Below, one piece after another: positions 53,375 through 61,939 of a stretch of 64,000 nucleotides of DNA. The stretch comes from Rhizobium sp. AAP43. Lineage in GTDB: Bacteria; Pseudomonadota; Alphaproteobacteria; Rhizobiales; Rhizobiaceae. Numbering within the stretch: the stretch's first letter is position 1; every line of letters begins with the position of its first letter. The stretch spans positions 1 through 64,000 of the forward strand of contig NZ_LJHS01000060.1 in assembly GCF_001296045.1 (NCBI RefSeq), given 5' to 3'. A program made the translations under genes and the position numbers. The notes beneath the pieces were generated by a model. It saw only the letters and a list, made by a program, of their open reading frames with translations. It made no database searches and was not told the origin of the DNA.

Positions 53375-54538
53375 ATGACCGACGCCATGACGATTGACCC
53401 TGATTATCTTACGCGACAGCTCCAGGCCCTTCTGGCGATCGCCAGCCCGACCGGTTTTACAGATGAGGCGGTTCGGCATACGGCGCAGGAGCTGGCACGT
53501 TTGGGGCTTGAGGTGAAGCTGACCCGGCGGGGTGCGATACGAGCGCTTCGACGTGGCAAGGCCCGGCGACCGGCGCGGGGGATCGTCTCGCATCTGGATA
53601 CGTTGGGCGCGCAGGTAAAGGCGCTCAAGGAGAATGGACGACTGGAACTCGTGCCGGTCGGCCATTGGTCAGCGCGGTTTGCCGAGGGCGCACGCGTGTC
53701 AATCTTGTCCGCCAAGGGCACCTACCGCGGTACCATCCTGCCGCTCAAGGCGTCGGGGCATACGTTCAATGACGAAGTCGACTGCCAGCCAACGGGGTGG
53801 CGCCATGTCGAATTGCGAGTCGATGCGCTTAGCCGCGACCACAATGATCTGACCCAGCTTGGCATTGATGTCGGGGACATCGTTGCGGTCGACCCACAAC
53901 CCGAGTTCCTTGAAAACGGCTTCATCGTCTCACGCCATCTCGATGACAAGGCGGGGGTCGCGATCATGCTGGCGGCCCTTGAAGCGATGCAGCGGCAGAA
54001 CATCGAGACGCCGGTCGACACGTACTGGCTCTTCACCATTGGCGAGGAAGTGGGCGTCGGTGCCTCGGCTGCACTGACGCCCGAGATTGCATCGCTGGTA
54101 GCGATCGACAACGGCACGACCGCGCCGGGACAGAATTCGCGCGAGTTTGGTGTCACGCTCGCCATGGCAGATCAGACCGGACCCTTTGATTACCACCTGT
54201 CGAAGAAACTGCATCAGTTGTGTCTTGCCCACGGTGTTCCGGTGCAGAAGGATGTATTCCGCTATTATCGTTCGGACGCGGCTTCAGCGGTTGAGGCAGG
54301 TCATGATGTGCGCACAGCACTGATCGCCTTTGGTGTCGACGCTTCGCATGGTTATGAGCGCATCCACTTGAATGCTCTGATGTCAAATGCGCGCTTGTGT
54401 GTGCTCTACAGCGCAAGCAATGTAGAGATCGGGCGGGATGCCAATGAGCTTTCGGACCTGGAAGGCTTTACCCATCAGGAGGTGCCGGACGCCGCGCCGG
54501 AGCAAGTCCTCCCCGCCGATCTTTCGACCGAGAACTGA
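53375..54538 (+). CDS. M42-family metallopeptidase, NAGGN osmoprotectant-system type
   Basis: This 387-residue dinuclear zinc aminopeptidase-like protein shows the metal and catalytic residues of M42: His/Asp in GIVSHLDTLGAQ near residue 72, Asp in SRHLDDKAGVAIM near 192, the Glu-Glu pair in FTIGEEVGVGAS near 225, Asp in LVAIDNGT and His in DASHGYERIHL near 328. The sequence TGFTDEAVRHTAQELARLG and the long inserted DEVDCQPTGWRHVELRVD match the subfamily linked to N-acetylglutaminylglutamine amide synthesis. That operon (asparagine synthetase-like and acetyltransferase-ligase genes) is not next to it. The C-terminal 30 residues after the last motif look like a low-conservation tail. Confidence 0.88.
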   Translation: MTDAMTIDPDYLTRQLQALLAIASPTGFTDEAVRHTAQELARLGLEVKLTRRGAIRALRRGKARRPARGIVSHLDTLGAQVKALKENGRLELVPVGHWSARFAEGARVSILSAKGTYRGTILPLKASGHTFNDEVDCQPTGWRHVELRVDALSRDHNDLTQLGIDVGDIVAVDPQPEFLENGFIVSRHLDDKAGVAIMLAALEAMQRQNIETPVDTYWLFTIGEEVGVGASAALTPEIASLVAIDNGTTAPGQNSREFGVTLAMADQTGPFDYHLSKKLHQLCLAHGVPVQKDVFRYYRSDAASAVEAGHDVRTALIAFGVDASHGYERIHLNALMSNARLCVLYSASNVEIGRDANELSDLEGFTHQEVPDAAPEQVLPADLSTEN

Positions 54539-54893
54539 AGCTGTCCCATTGTTGCACAGAGGCAACGCCAGAGGTGGTGCGTTTGAGCGACGGATCTAGA
54601 CCTCAGAATGCTGCATAGGCTGGCGTTTCCTAATATTGAGCCGGGACCGCGTTAAGGTTTTGTTAACGAAAAACCGCTTGACCCGAATCGGGTCGTGCCA
54701 CACGCTGTTACGGAGATTGGCCATAAATTGCGCCTCTCGCCGTTACTGAGAAGCCTTCCTGTTAATTCGGCACCATTGCGTATGTTCATCGCGGTGAGAA
54801 TCAGGAAGGGTGCGTGTAGTTTGCCTGTGTCGATCAGTTGGCGCCATGAAGGCGTGTGATCTGAGCGCTACTGGCCAGAATTTGGAGTTCAGG
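54539..54893. other. Region upstream of repA
   Basis: There is no gene here. It holds a 16-bp inverted repeat with arms GTTGC and GCAAC (54551-54566) that has parS-like ends but a mismatched centre. An A+T-rich element around TTTTGTTAAC (54657-54666) and a perfect inverted repeat GACCCG/CGGGTC (54680-54694) overlapping TTGACC are also present. The last is a candidate operator and -35 box for RepA/RepB control of the repABC promoter, as repressor sites are known upstream of repA in this plasmid family. Confidence 0.5.
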
Positions 54894-56147
54894 ATGGGTC
54901 AGCCATCGATCAGAGCAGCCATCGAGGAGATCGGTCCCTTGCGTCCAGCAGACGAGACGATTGCCGAAGACGCCCAGGCGCTCTCTGCCCAGCTGAAGGC
55001 TATGCGCGAGCGGCTTTTCCCGCCGACCGCCCAGAAGACATTGCGTTCCTTTACCTCTGGCGAAGCCGCACGTTTGATCGGTGTATCCGACGGTTACCTG
55101 CGGCAACTGTCTCTGGCGGGAGAGGGACCGCAGCCTGACGTCGGTGCCGGCGGGCGGCGCTACTATTCGCTGTCAGACATCGATGCGCTGCGCCATTTCC
55201 TGGCAGAGCAGGCGCGGCTCAAGGGGAACGACGCCAAGGCGCGGTCCTATGTGAAGTGGCGTGATCCGGCTCGCGGTGAGCATTTGCAGGTCATTTCCGT
55301 GACCAACTTCAAGGGTGGTTCCGGCAAGACGACATCGTCGGTACATCTCGCCCAGTATCTGGCGATGACGGGACACCGCGTCCTTGCCGTCGATCTCGAT
55401 CCGCAGGCATCGCTGTCAGCGCTTTTCGGTTACCAGCCGGAACTCGATCTGCAGGGCAATGACACGATTTACGGCGCGATCCGGTATGACGGCGAGGCAA
55501 AGCCGCTGAAGGAGATCATCCGCAAGACCTATTTCCATGGTCTCGATCTCGTTCCCGGCAATCTCGAACTGCAGGAATTCGAACACGCGACACCGCGGGC
55601 GCTGTCCGAGCGCAAGGCGGGCGATACGCATTCGCTGTTCTTCACCCGCGTCCAGGCGGCACTCGCCACTGTGGCCGACGACTACGACGTGGTCGTTATC
55701 GACTGCCCGCCACAGCTTGGTTATCTCACACTGTCGGCACTGTGTGCCTCCACATCGGTTGTCGTGACAGTGCATCCGCAAATGCTCGACGTTGCGTCGA
55801 TGAGCCAGTTTCTGTTCATGACATCGGATCTTCTTTCTGTGGTGCGCGAGGCGGGTGGCCAGCTGAATTTCGATTTCTTGCGGTATCTGGTGACGCGTTT
55901 CGAGCCGCATGATGGTCCGCAGACGCAAATCGTCGGTTTTCTGCGTTCGCTCTTCGGCAACCGAGTTCTGACTGCGCCGATGTTGAAGTCGACGGCAGTG
56001 TCGGATGCGGGCCTGACCAAGCAGACGCTTTACGAGGTAGGCCGCGAGAACTTTTCCCGCGGCACGTATGACCGGGCGATGGAATCGCTCGATTCCGTCA
56101 ATGGTGAGATCGAGGCGCTTATTCACGCCGCATGGAGGCGCACGTGA
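54894..56147 (+). CDS. repA: Plasmid partitioning protein RepA (ParA family)
   Basis: This partition ATPase has about 417 residues. The N-terminal region has a MerR-like winged helix (FTSGEAARLIGVSDGYLRQL, then RRYYSLSDIDALRHFL) that binds the repABC promoter. The ATPase domain has the deviant Walker A NFKGGSGKTTSSVHLA near residue 145, DLDPQASLSALFG near 180 and VVIDCPPQLGYLTLSAL near 265. The ATG at 54894 follows GGAG by six bases and gives the usual RepA length. A longer start at 54846 is possible. RepA segregates the replicon and represses the operon with RepB. Confidence 0.93.
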   Translation: MGQPSIRAAIEEIGPLRPADETIAEDAQALSAQLKAMRERLFPPTAQKTLRSFTSGEAARLIGVSDGYLRQLSLAGEGPQPDVGAGGRRYYSLSDIDALRHFLAEQARLKGNDAKARSYVKWRDPARGEHLQVISVTNFKGGSGKTTSSVHLAQYLAMTGHRVLAVDLDPQASLSALFGYQPELDLQGNDTIYGAIRYDGEAKPLKEIIRKTYFHGLDLVPGNLELQEFEHATPRALSERKAGDTHSLFFTRVQAALATVADDYDVVVIDCPPQLGYLTLSALCASTSVVVTVHPQMLDVASMSQFLFMTSDLLSVVREAGGQLNFDFLRYLVTRFEPHDGPQTQIVGFLRSLFGNRVLTAPMLKSTAVSDAGLTKQTLYEVGRENFSRGTYDRAMESLDSVNGEIEALIHAAWRRT

Positions 56148-57235
56148 TGGCAGGACGCGACCGCAAGAACTCCATCAAGGCGTTGTTCGGGGATTCCTCG
56201 CCGCTTGCGCCGGAAGCCAAGATGCAATCGGCAGAGACTGTTGCCGGCGAGCAGGCTGGCTCTCGTGAAAGCCAGCCCGATCAGCGCCCGGCCGAGCCGG
56301 CAAATGGTCCGGCGCGCGCGGCGTCAGGCGCCGTGAAAGCCATGGGTCTGTCGCTGTCGTCCATCGCCCGCGAAGCCGAGGAAGCGCGACAGCTGCGCCA
56401 GGCCCTGGAGGAAGGCGAGCGGGTCATTTCGCTGTCGACAGAGCGTATTGAGGCATCCTTTGTCCAGGATCGGCTGAGCAATGGCGATGTGGACGATCCG
56501 CAGTTTGCCGAGCTGATCGAGAGTATCCGCGAAAGCGGCCAACAGGTCCCAATCCTCGTCCGACCGCATCCCGAGCACGAAGGGCGTTTCCAGGTCGCCT
56601 ATGGCCACCGTCGTCTGCGCGCTGCTCAGGCGCTCGGCGTTGAGGTCAAGGCGCTGGTGCGCACGCTGAGTGATGATGAACTGGTGGTGGCGCAGGGCAA
56701 GGAAAATGCCGAACGCCGCAATCTGTCGTTCATCGAACGGGCGCTGTTTGCCAAGACGCTTGCGACGCGCGGTTTCGACCGCAAGCTGATCGGCGATGCG
56801 CTGGCGGTGCAGAAGTCTGAGCTGTCGCGCTTGATCCAGGTTGCGGACGGTCTGCCGGACATGGTCATTCGTGCGATCGGCCCTGCCCCGAAGGCGGGTC
56901 GCGATCGCTGGATGAAGATGGTGGAACTCCTGTCCGCGAAGGCGGCCATGCAGCTGGCGAGCGACGAGATCACCCAGGAGAGTTTTCGGACTGCAGACAG
57001 CGACCGGCGTTTCGAACTGTTGTTTGGCCGTCTGGCACAGCCGGTTGCAGCGACCAGGACAATCAACGAGCCGCTCCGGCTGACGGCCGAGGATGGCCGC
57101 AGCTTTGCTGAATACAGGCGACAGGGTCGCACGGTGAAAATCGATTTTGCCAAGGATGCTGACCCGGCGTTTTTGGACCAGCTGTCTGAGCTTTTGCGCA
57201 GCGCCTATGCCGCGCATGTAAAGACGAAACACTGA
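56147..57235 (+). CDS. repB: Plasmid partitioning protein RepB (ParB family)
   Basis: The protein has 362 residues. The N-terminus is RKNSIKALFGD, the RepB signature. The ParB nuclease-like domain spans FAELIESIRESGQQVPILVR and VAYGHRRLRAAQALG near residue 155. A helix-turn-helix over GFDRKLIGDALAVQKSELSRLIQVA (residues about 205-230) binds parS. The ATG overlaps the repA stop by one base. The C-terminal SFAEYRRQGRTVKIDF region matches the conserved dimerisation end. Confidence 0.93.
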   Translation: MAGRDRKNSIKALFGDSSPLAPEAKMQSAETVAGEQAGSRESQPDQRPAEPANGPARAASGAVKAMGLSLSSIAREAEEARQLRQALEEGERVISLSTERIEASFVQDRLSNGDVDDPQFAELIESIRESGQQVPILVRPHPEHEGRFQVAYGHRRLRAAQALGVEVKALVRTLSDDELVVAQGKENAERRNLSFIERALFAKTLATRGFDRKLIGDALAVQKSELSRLIQVADGLPDMVIRAIGPAPKAGRDRWMKMVELLSAKAAMQLASDEITQESFRTADSDRRFELLFGRLAQPVAATRTINEPLRLTAEDGRSFAEYRRQGRTVKIDFAKDADPAFLDQLSELLRSAYAAHVKTKH

Positions 57236-57354
57236 GATGAGGATGCCGCTCGCAAGGGCGGCCGTCTGATTCGACCGGTTGCCATTGGGATCAAGGGATG
57301 AACCCGGATGGCATCAGACAACGCGAAACCACGGAAAGGAAGCGCGGAGACAAG

Positions 57355-57405
57355 AAAAAAGGCCCCCAAAACGTCACGTTCCGGAAGCCCCTCTCCTATG
57401 TAGCA
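57355..57405 (-). ncRNA. Probable repABC countertranscript RNA (ctRNA, incompatibility RNA)
   Basis: A small antisense RNA between repB and repC limits RepC synthesis and copy number in this plasmid family. On the minus strand two adjacent TTGACT boxes (57434-57439 and 57428-57433) precede a candidate -10 (TTCTCT, 57411-57416). The transcript would end at a 13-bp stem (with G-T pairs) at 57361-57389 followed by TTTTTT. About 50 bases, the usual size. Ends are estimates. Confidence 0.72.
57361..57389 (-). terminator. Intrinsic terminator of the ctRNA
   Basis: On the minus strand GGCTTCCGGAACG, loop TGA, CGTTTTGGGGGCC form a long stem with four G-T pairs. TTTTTT (57355-57360) follows. This stem is also the expected target-recognition loop. 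Confidence 0.75.
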
Positions 57406-57513
57406 ATCTGAGAGAATCACTTCCGACAGTCAAAGTCAAGAGTCGGCGGCATCCGATGCCGATCCGAGTGTGATTTCGTGCGTCTGAACAGGCGTTTCCA
57501 AGGGCTCCTCTTG

Positions 57514-57528
57514 CCTCTTCAAAAGGGG
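57514..57528 (+). promoter_or_regulatory. Hairpin sequestering the repC ribosome-binding site
   Basis: CCTCTT (57514-57519) pairs with AAGGGG (57523-57528), the repC ribosome-binding site, five bases before the ATG. In the accepted repABC model ctRNA binding upstream lets this leader hairpin form, which blocks repC translation. Confidence 0.6.
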
Positions 57529-57533
57529 AAATC

Positions 57534-58763
57534 ATGATCGAGAGACTGGGAACGACGCCTTTCGGCGGCGGCCGGATGTCTGCGCGGCTTTTTGCCCGTC
57601 AGACCATGGTCGCGGAACGGCAGGGAAAACTGCGCGCTGGCGACGGCGGCAATGACACAGGCACGGCCGACAAGTGGCAGCTGCTGCGGGCGCTTACCGA
57701 AGCGCGCGAGCATTTCGACCTGAGCGACCGTGCAATCGGGCTTCTGGAAGCGCTTGTGAGTTTCACCACGGAACGCACGCTCGACGGCAGCAAGCCGATC
57801 ATCGTATTCCCCTCCAACCGCGAATTGTCGATCCGCGCCCGTGGTATGGCGCCGGCCACTATTCGCCGTCATCTGGCAGCTTTGGTTGACGCCGGCTTGC
57901 TCTTCCGTCGCGACAGCGCCAATGGCAAACGCTACTGCCTGCGCGGCGATCATGGGGACGTGGAAGAGGCCTTTGGCTTTGATCTGGCACCGCTTGCGTT
58001 AAAAGCGACGGAGATCCATGCGCTGGCTGAGACTGTGCGTGCCGAAGCCAAGGCACTGCGCCAGCTCCGCACAGAGGTGACGCTGCACCTGCGCGACATA
58101 TCGAAGATTATCACGGCGGCCCTGGAAGAGGCCCGTACGGGCGATTGGGAAGGCATGCTTCTGACATTTCAATCGATGTCCTTCGCAGCACTTCCGCGCA
58201 AGGCCCAGCCAGACGCACTCCGAGCACTTCGCGACCGCTTGGCAACGTTCCGCCTTGAGGTGGAAAATGCTTACCTTTCAAGCCTTTCTGAAGAAGAAAT
58301 GAGCGCCAATGACCATCACAGCGAGCGCCACTATCAGAATTCAAACACAGACCTACCATTTGAATTAAACGGCAAAGAGTCAAAGAAAGAGGCGAAAGCC
58401 GAGAGCCCTGAGCGGGATGGGGCGGATCGCCAGGAAAAGCGGGTGGCGATCAGTCTCGACCGGTTGCGTAAGATTTGCCCGCAGATCGGTGACTATTGCC
58501 CCGGCGGAATGCGCGGCTGGCAGGATCTGCTGAAGGCGGCGGATCTGGTTCGCTCCATGCTCGGGGTCTCCCCGGATGCCTGGGCGAAGGCGAAGAAGGC
58601 GATGGGTGAACAGGCGGCAGCGATCGTGATTGCCTTGATACTTGAACGTGCGGAAGAAATTCGGTCGCCCGGCGGTTATCTTCGGGATCTGACGCGCAAG
58701 GCCGAGCGCTCGGCCTTCAGTATTCTGGCAATGTTGCAGGCGCTCGAACGCCACAAGGATTGA
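57534..58763 (+). CDS. repC: Replication initiator RepC
   Basis: This 409-residue initiator has the N-terminal winged-helix region (RAIGLLEALVSFTTERTL, IVFPSNRELSIRARGMA, ATIRRHLAALVDAGLLFRRD, residues about 60-130). A linker lies around residues 255-310, and the C-terminal conserved block is CPGGMRGWQDLLKAADLVRSMLGVSPDAW near 330. RepC starts replication at the origin inside its own gene. Length is normal. The central linker is encoded by the most A+T-rich part of the gene. It is the third gene of repABC, separated from repB by the ctRNA locus. Confidence 0.94.
   Translation: MIERLGTTPFGGGRMSARLFARQTMVAERQGKLRAGDGGNDTGTADKWQLLRALTEAREHFDLSDRAIGLLEALVSFTTERTLDGSKPIIVFPSNRELSIRARGMAPATIRRHLAALVDAGLLFRRDSANGKRYCLRGDHGDVEEAFGFDLAPLALKATEIHALAETVRAEAKALRQLRTEVTLHLRDISKIITAALEEARTGDWEGMLLTFQSMSFAALPRKAQPDALRALRDRLATFRLEVENAYLSSLSEEEMSANDHHSERHYQNSNTDLPFELNGKESKKEAKAESPERDGADRQEKRVAISLDRLRKICPQIGDYCPGGMRGWQDLLKAADLVRSMLGVSPDAWAKAKKAMGEQAAAIVIALILERAEEIRSPGGYLRDLTRKAERSAFSILAMLQALERHKD
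58261..58395. other. Probable origin of replication within repC
   Basis: This A+T-rich stretch inside repC includes a perfect 8-bp inverted repeat, AATTCAAA (58338-58345) and TTTGAATT (58359-58366). In repABC plasmids the origin lies in the A+T-rich middle of repC, so this is the best candidate. It codes for the weakly conserved RepC linker. Confidence 0.65.
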
Positions 58764-58780
58764 GATGGATGTTTACCGGC

Positions 58781-58796
58781 GTTGACGGCTGTCAAC
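58781..58796. other. parS centromere-like site
   Basis: GTTGACGGCTGTCAAC is a 16-bp palindrome that fits the repABC parS consensus GTTNNCNGCNGNNAAC at every fixed position. It lies 18 bases after the repC stop. RepB should bind it. No second consensus copy was found near the cassette; a degenerate one is noted at 54551. Confidence 0.88.
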
Positions 58797-58829
58797 GATT
58801 TGAAGAACGATGACGCTGCGATTGGCTGG

Positions 58830-59387
58830 ATGAAAAAGACGGACATGGACGATATTCCCACCTCCGATGAGTTACCGACAGCCCGGATGCTGACATGGGT
58901 GCGGAATTCAGCGGCCTATCGGCTGGCGCGCCGGATGATGACCGAGAAAGAATTGGCGGACGCCATTCGTCGCAAGGCAAAGAGCAAGTTCGAGGACATC
59001 ACGGAGGCGCAGGTGGCGGCTCTGGCGGAGGCGGCAATCGCCTTTGGGCGTTCGATGAGCGCGCTGGATGATCGTGCCTATGCCGAGATCCGCGCAGGCT
59101 CGGCGGCCCGTGGCGGCAAGTCGAAACGGGCGGTTGCCCGCAAGCTTTCTGAAAAGGGCGTCGAGGCCGTGATCATCACGGAGATCCTCGCCGAACAGGA
59201 CGACCTGCGGCCGGCAGTGGTCTATGCTCGCAAGAAGGCCTTCGGACCGTTTCGACGGGTTCCTGCCGATGAAAAACAGGTGAACCGCGAAATGGCATCT
59301 TTTGCGCGCCAGGGTTACGGTTTCGACCTGATCCGACGCGTGCTGGAAATGACGCGCGACGAAGCGGAGGAGGTGCTGGCCTCGTAA
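58830..59387 (+). CDS. recX: Regulatory protein RecX
   Basis: The protein has about 185 residues from the ATG at 58830. It is built from RecX-type three-helix repeats: AYRLARRMMTEKELADAIRRKAKS near residue 30, then KSKRAVARKLSEKGVEAVIITEILAEQ and NREMASFARQGYGFDLIRRVLEM. RecX binds RecA filaments and limits their growth. An alternative start at 58845 exists, and the open frame can extend back to a TTG overlapping parS. The gene sits directly beyond repC and parS, in the same direction, and converges on the cyclodeaminase gene 17 bases away. I see no recA in the window. Confidence 0.88.
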   Translation: MKKTDMDDIPTSDELPTARMLTWVRNSAAYRLARRMMTEKELADAIRRKAKSKFEDITEAQVAALAEAAIAFGRSMSALDDRAYAEIRAGSAARGGKSKRAVARKLSEKGVEAVIITEILAEQDDLRPAVVYARKKAFGPFRRVPADEKQVNREMASFARQGYGFDLIRRVLEMTRDEAEEVLAS

Positions 59388-59404
59388 AGCCGAGGCCGTC
59401 GCCC

Positions 59405-60457
59405 TCAATCCAGGGATCGCTGCAACATGCCAAAGAGGTCGCGTGGGTCGTCAGGATCGGCGATCAGGTCGATTTCCTGGAAAAGCTTTGTGCCGCGGAT
59501 CCGCTCGCGGACGTAACGCAAGGCGGAAAAATCTTCGATGGCAAAACCGACGCTGTCGAACAGCGTAATCTGGGTTTGGCCGGATCGGCCGGTCGCTTCC
59601 CCGGTCACAACTTGCCAGAGTTCTGTCACTGGATAATCCGGCTCCATTTGCTGGATTTCTCCTTCGATCCTTGTCTGCGGCGGATATTCGACAAAGGTCG
59701 AGGCACGACGCAGGATATCCGGATGCAACTCGGTCTTTCCGGGGCAATCACCACCGATGGCATTGATGTGCACGCCCGCGCCGACCATGTTGTCGGTCAG
59801 GATCGTCGCATACTGCTTGTCGGCCGTGCATGTTGTAATGATCTGGGCGCCTTCGATCGCGGCTTGGGCATTGTCGCAGATCACGACGTCAAGGCCTCGT
59901 CCGTCGAGGTTCCGTTTGGTCTTCTCGCTGGCCCTGCGGTCGATGTCGTAAAGCTGGACAGTGGTGATGCCGAGTACTGCCTTCATTGCGATCGCCTGGA
60001 ACTCTGCCTGGGCACCGTTTCCGATCATCGCCATGGTGGTGGAGCCCTCAGGTGCCAGATGGCGGGCGGCCATGGCGGAGGTTGCTGCCGTTCGCAGCGC
60101 CGTCAGTAGCGTCATTTCGGTGAGGAGAACCGGATATCCGGTCGACACTTCGGCAAGCAGTCCAAAGGCAGTGACAGTCTGCAGACCGTGGGCCATGTTT
60201 TTGGGGTGGCCGTTCACATATTTGAACGAGTAGATTTCGCCATCTGAGGTTGGCATCAGCTCAATCACGCCTTCGCGGGAATGGGAAGCAACCCGAGGCG
60301 TCTTGTCGAAGAGAGCCCAGCGCCGGAAATCAGCCTCGATGACATCGGTCAGTTCGCAAAGAAGGGTTTCGAGCCCGATATGGTGCACGAGCCGCATCAT
60401 GTTTTCGACGCTGACGAAGGGAACGAGAGCTTTTTCTGAAGGCGCTGGCGCTGTCAT
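59405..60457 (-). CDS. Ornithine cyclodeaminase/mu-crystallin family protein
   Basis: This 350-residue NAD-dependent enzyme has substrate-domain stretches REGVIELMPTSDGEIYSFKYVNGHP near residue 65 and TEMTLLTALRTAATSAMAARHL near 115. The Rossmann core is MAMIGNGAQAEFQAIAMKAVLG near 140, followed by YDIDRRASEKTKRNL. GVHINAIGGDCPGKTELHPDIL near 230 is the conserved end of the active site. Length and the long C-terminal part match catabolic ornithine cyclodeaminases (ocd, known on Ti plasmids), which turn ornithine into proline and ammonia. Related enzymes act on other amino acids, so the substrate is inferred. It is transcribed alone. Confidence 0.9.
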   Translation of the reverse strand: MTAPAPSEKALVPFVSVENMMRLVHHIGLETLLCELTDVIEADFRRWALFDKTPRVASHSREGVIELMPTSDGEIYSFKYVNGHPKNMAHGLQTVTAFGLLAEVSTGYPVLLTEMTLLTALRTAATSAMAARHLAPEGSTTMAMIGNGAQAEFQAIAMKAVLGITTVQLYDIDRRASEKTKRNLDGRGLDVVICDNAQAAIEGAQIITTCTADKQYATILTDNMVGAGVHINAIGGDCPGKTELHPDILRRASTFVEYPPQTRIEGEIQQMEPDYPVTELWQVVTGEATGRSGQTQITLFDSVGFAIEDFSALRYVRERIRGTKLFQEIDLIADPDDPRDLFGMLQRSLD

Positions 60458-60599
60458 GGTCCACCGGTTGCAGGAGGGATCTACGGCTCAGTCTAAGCAG
60501 GGCTGTGTTTGCGCGAAACGTCGAAAATCTATCAGTCTGATGGAGCTTTTGACCAAAGTGAGAGCTTGGTCTTTGCAACCTGCTTGGCGATACATGCAA

Positions 60600-60623
60600 A
60601 AAGGCGACCCGTAAGCCGCCTTT
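60600..60623 (-). terminator. Terminator of the TRAP operon
   Basis: AAAGGCG (60600-60606) and CGCCTTT (60617-60623) form a 7-bp stem. On the minus strand it is followed by TTGCATG, with T residues at the base of the stem. It lies 36 bases after the large-permease stop. The rest of the gap 60458-60658 shows no gene. Confidence 0.7.
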
Positions 60624-60658
60624 CTTTCATGTCTGATGATTGTATGTGCCCTTTGTGG

Positions 60659-61939
60659 CTACTTGAACAGACTGGGGAGCCAGAGGGAAAGACCGGGAAT
60701 GAAGGTCACGGCCATCAGAACGGCGATACTGGCGCCGAAGAAGGGCCAGATCGTCTTCATCGCTTCTCGGATGGTAATTTTGCCAACTGCACAACCGACG
60801 AAGAGAACCGTGCCGACAGGCGGCGTATTGAGGCCGATCCCGGCATTCAAGATCATGATCACGCCGAAATGCACAGGGTCGATGCCGAACGCCTTGACGA
60901 CCGGGAGAAAGATCGGCGTGGAGATGATCACCATCGGTGCCATGTCCATGAAGGTGCCGAGGATCAGCAGGATGACGTTGATCATCAGGAGAACGATGAT
61001 GGGATTGTCGGAGACGGCGGAGATGGCTGCGACCAGCAATTGCTGGACCTGAAGGAAGGCCATCAGCCAGCCGAAGGCGGCGGCGGTCCCGATGACCAGG
61101 AGTACCATCGCCGTTGTGCGCACCGCACCAAGCACGGCCTCCAGGAAACCTTCCCAATTGAGCTCGCGATAGACGAAAAGTGCAACGAGGAGGGCATAGA
61201 GAACGGCAATGCAGGAGCTTTCCGTGGCCGTGAATATACCCGAACGAACGCCGCCGAAGATGATGCCGATCAACAGGATGCCGGGAAGTGCCGCGAGCAG
61301 GTAATAGCCGACCTTGGCGAAGCCGGGAAAGGGCTCCGAGGGATAGCCGCGCCGGACGGCGACGATATAGGCGGTCACCATCAGTGCCGCGGCCAGAAGC
61401 ATGCCGGGAATGATGCCGGCGGTGAAGAGATCGGCAACCGAGACATTACCGCCGGCCGCGATCGAATAAAGGATCATGTTGTGCGACGGCGGAATGAGGA
61501 GGGCGATGATCGCGGCATTGACGGTGACATTGACCGCATAACCCCGATCGTAGCCACGGGCTGCCATCTGCGGGATCATCAGGCCACCGACAGCGGAGGC
61601 ATCGGCCACGGCCGAGCCGGAAATGCCGCCAAAGAAGGTGGAGGCGACGATATTGACCTGACCGAGGCCACCGCGAAGGTGACCGACGAGACCGGCCGCA
61701 AACCGAATAAGTCGCGTCGCGATGCCGCCGCGCACCATCAGGTCACCAGCAAAGATAAAGAAGGGGATCGCCATCATGGCGAAAACGTTCATCCCCGAAT
61801 TCATCTGCTGGAAGACGACGATTGGCGGCAGACCGAGATAGATCACCGTGGCAAGCGAGGAGATGCCGAGGCAGAAAGCGATCGGCATGCCGATCATCAT
61901 GAGCAGGGTGAAGCTGCCGAAGAGAATGGTATAGGCCAT
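60659..61939 (-). CDS. TRAP transporter large permease (DctM family)
   Basis: This 426-residue membrane protein has about twelve helices. Markers are IPFFIFAGDLMVRGGIATRLIRFA near residue 60, FFGGISGSAVADASAVGGLMIPQM near 105, and the late GLNTPPVGTVLFVGCAVGKI. It forms the sodium-coupled carboxylate channel with the small permease. The ATG at 61939 overlaps the small-permease stop by one base. A longer upstream frame is only a shadow of the small-permease gene. Confidence 0.94.
   Translation of the reverse strand: MAYTILFGSFTLLMMIGMPIAFCLGISSLATVIYLGLPPIVVFQQMNSGMNVFAMMAIPFFIFAGDLMVRGGIATRLIRFAAGLVGHLRGGLGQVNIVASTFFGGISGSAVADASAVGGLMIPQMAARGYDRGYAVNVTVNAAIIALLIPPSHNMILYSIAAGGNVSVADLFTAGIIPGMLLAAALMVTAYIVAVRRGYPSEPFPGFAKVGYYLLAALPGILLIGIIFGGVRSGIFTATESSCIAVLYALLVALFVYRELNWEGFLEAVLGAVRTTAMVLLVIGTAAAFGWLMAFLQVQQLLVAAISAVSDNPIIVLLMINVILLILGTFMDMAPMVIISTPIFLPVVKAFGIDPVHFGVIMILNAGIGLNTPPVGTVLFVGCAVGKITIREAMKTIWPFFGASIAVLMAVTFIPGLSLWLPSLFK

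Noticed and set aside
54551..54566. Possible second parS upstream of repA
   Set aside because: Ends match GTT and AAC, but the central C, G and C of the consensus are missing, so I list it only as an inverted repeat.
58771..58786. Another parS-like 16-mer overlapping the true one
   Set aside because: It fails the consensus at two fixed positions and is explained by the overlap with the exact site.
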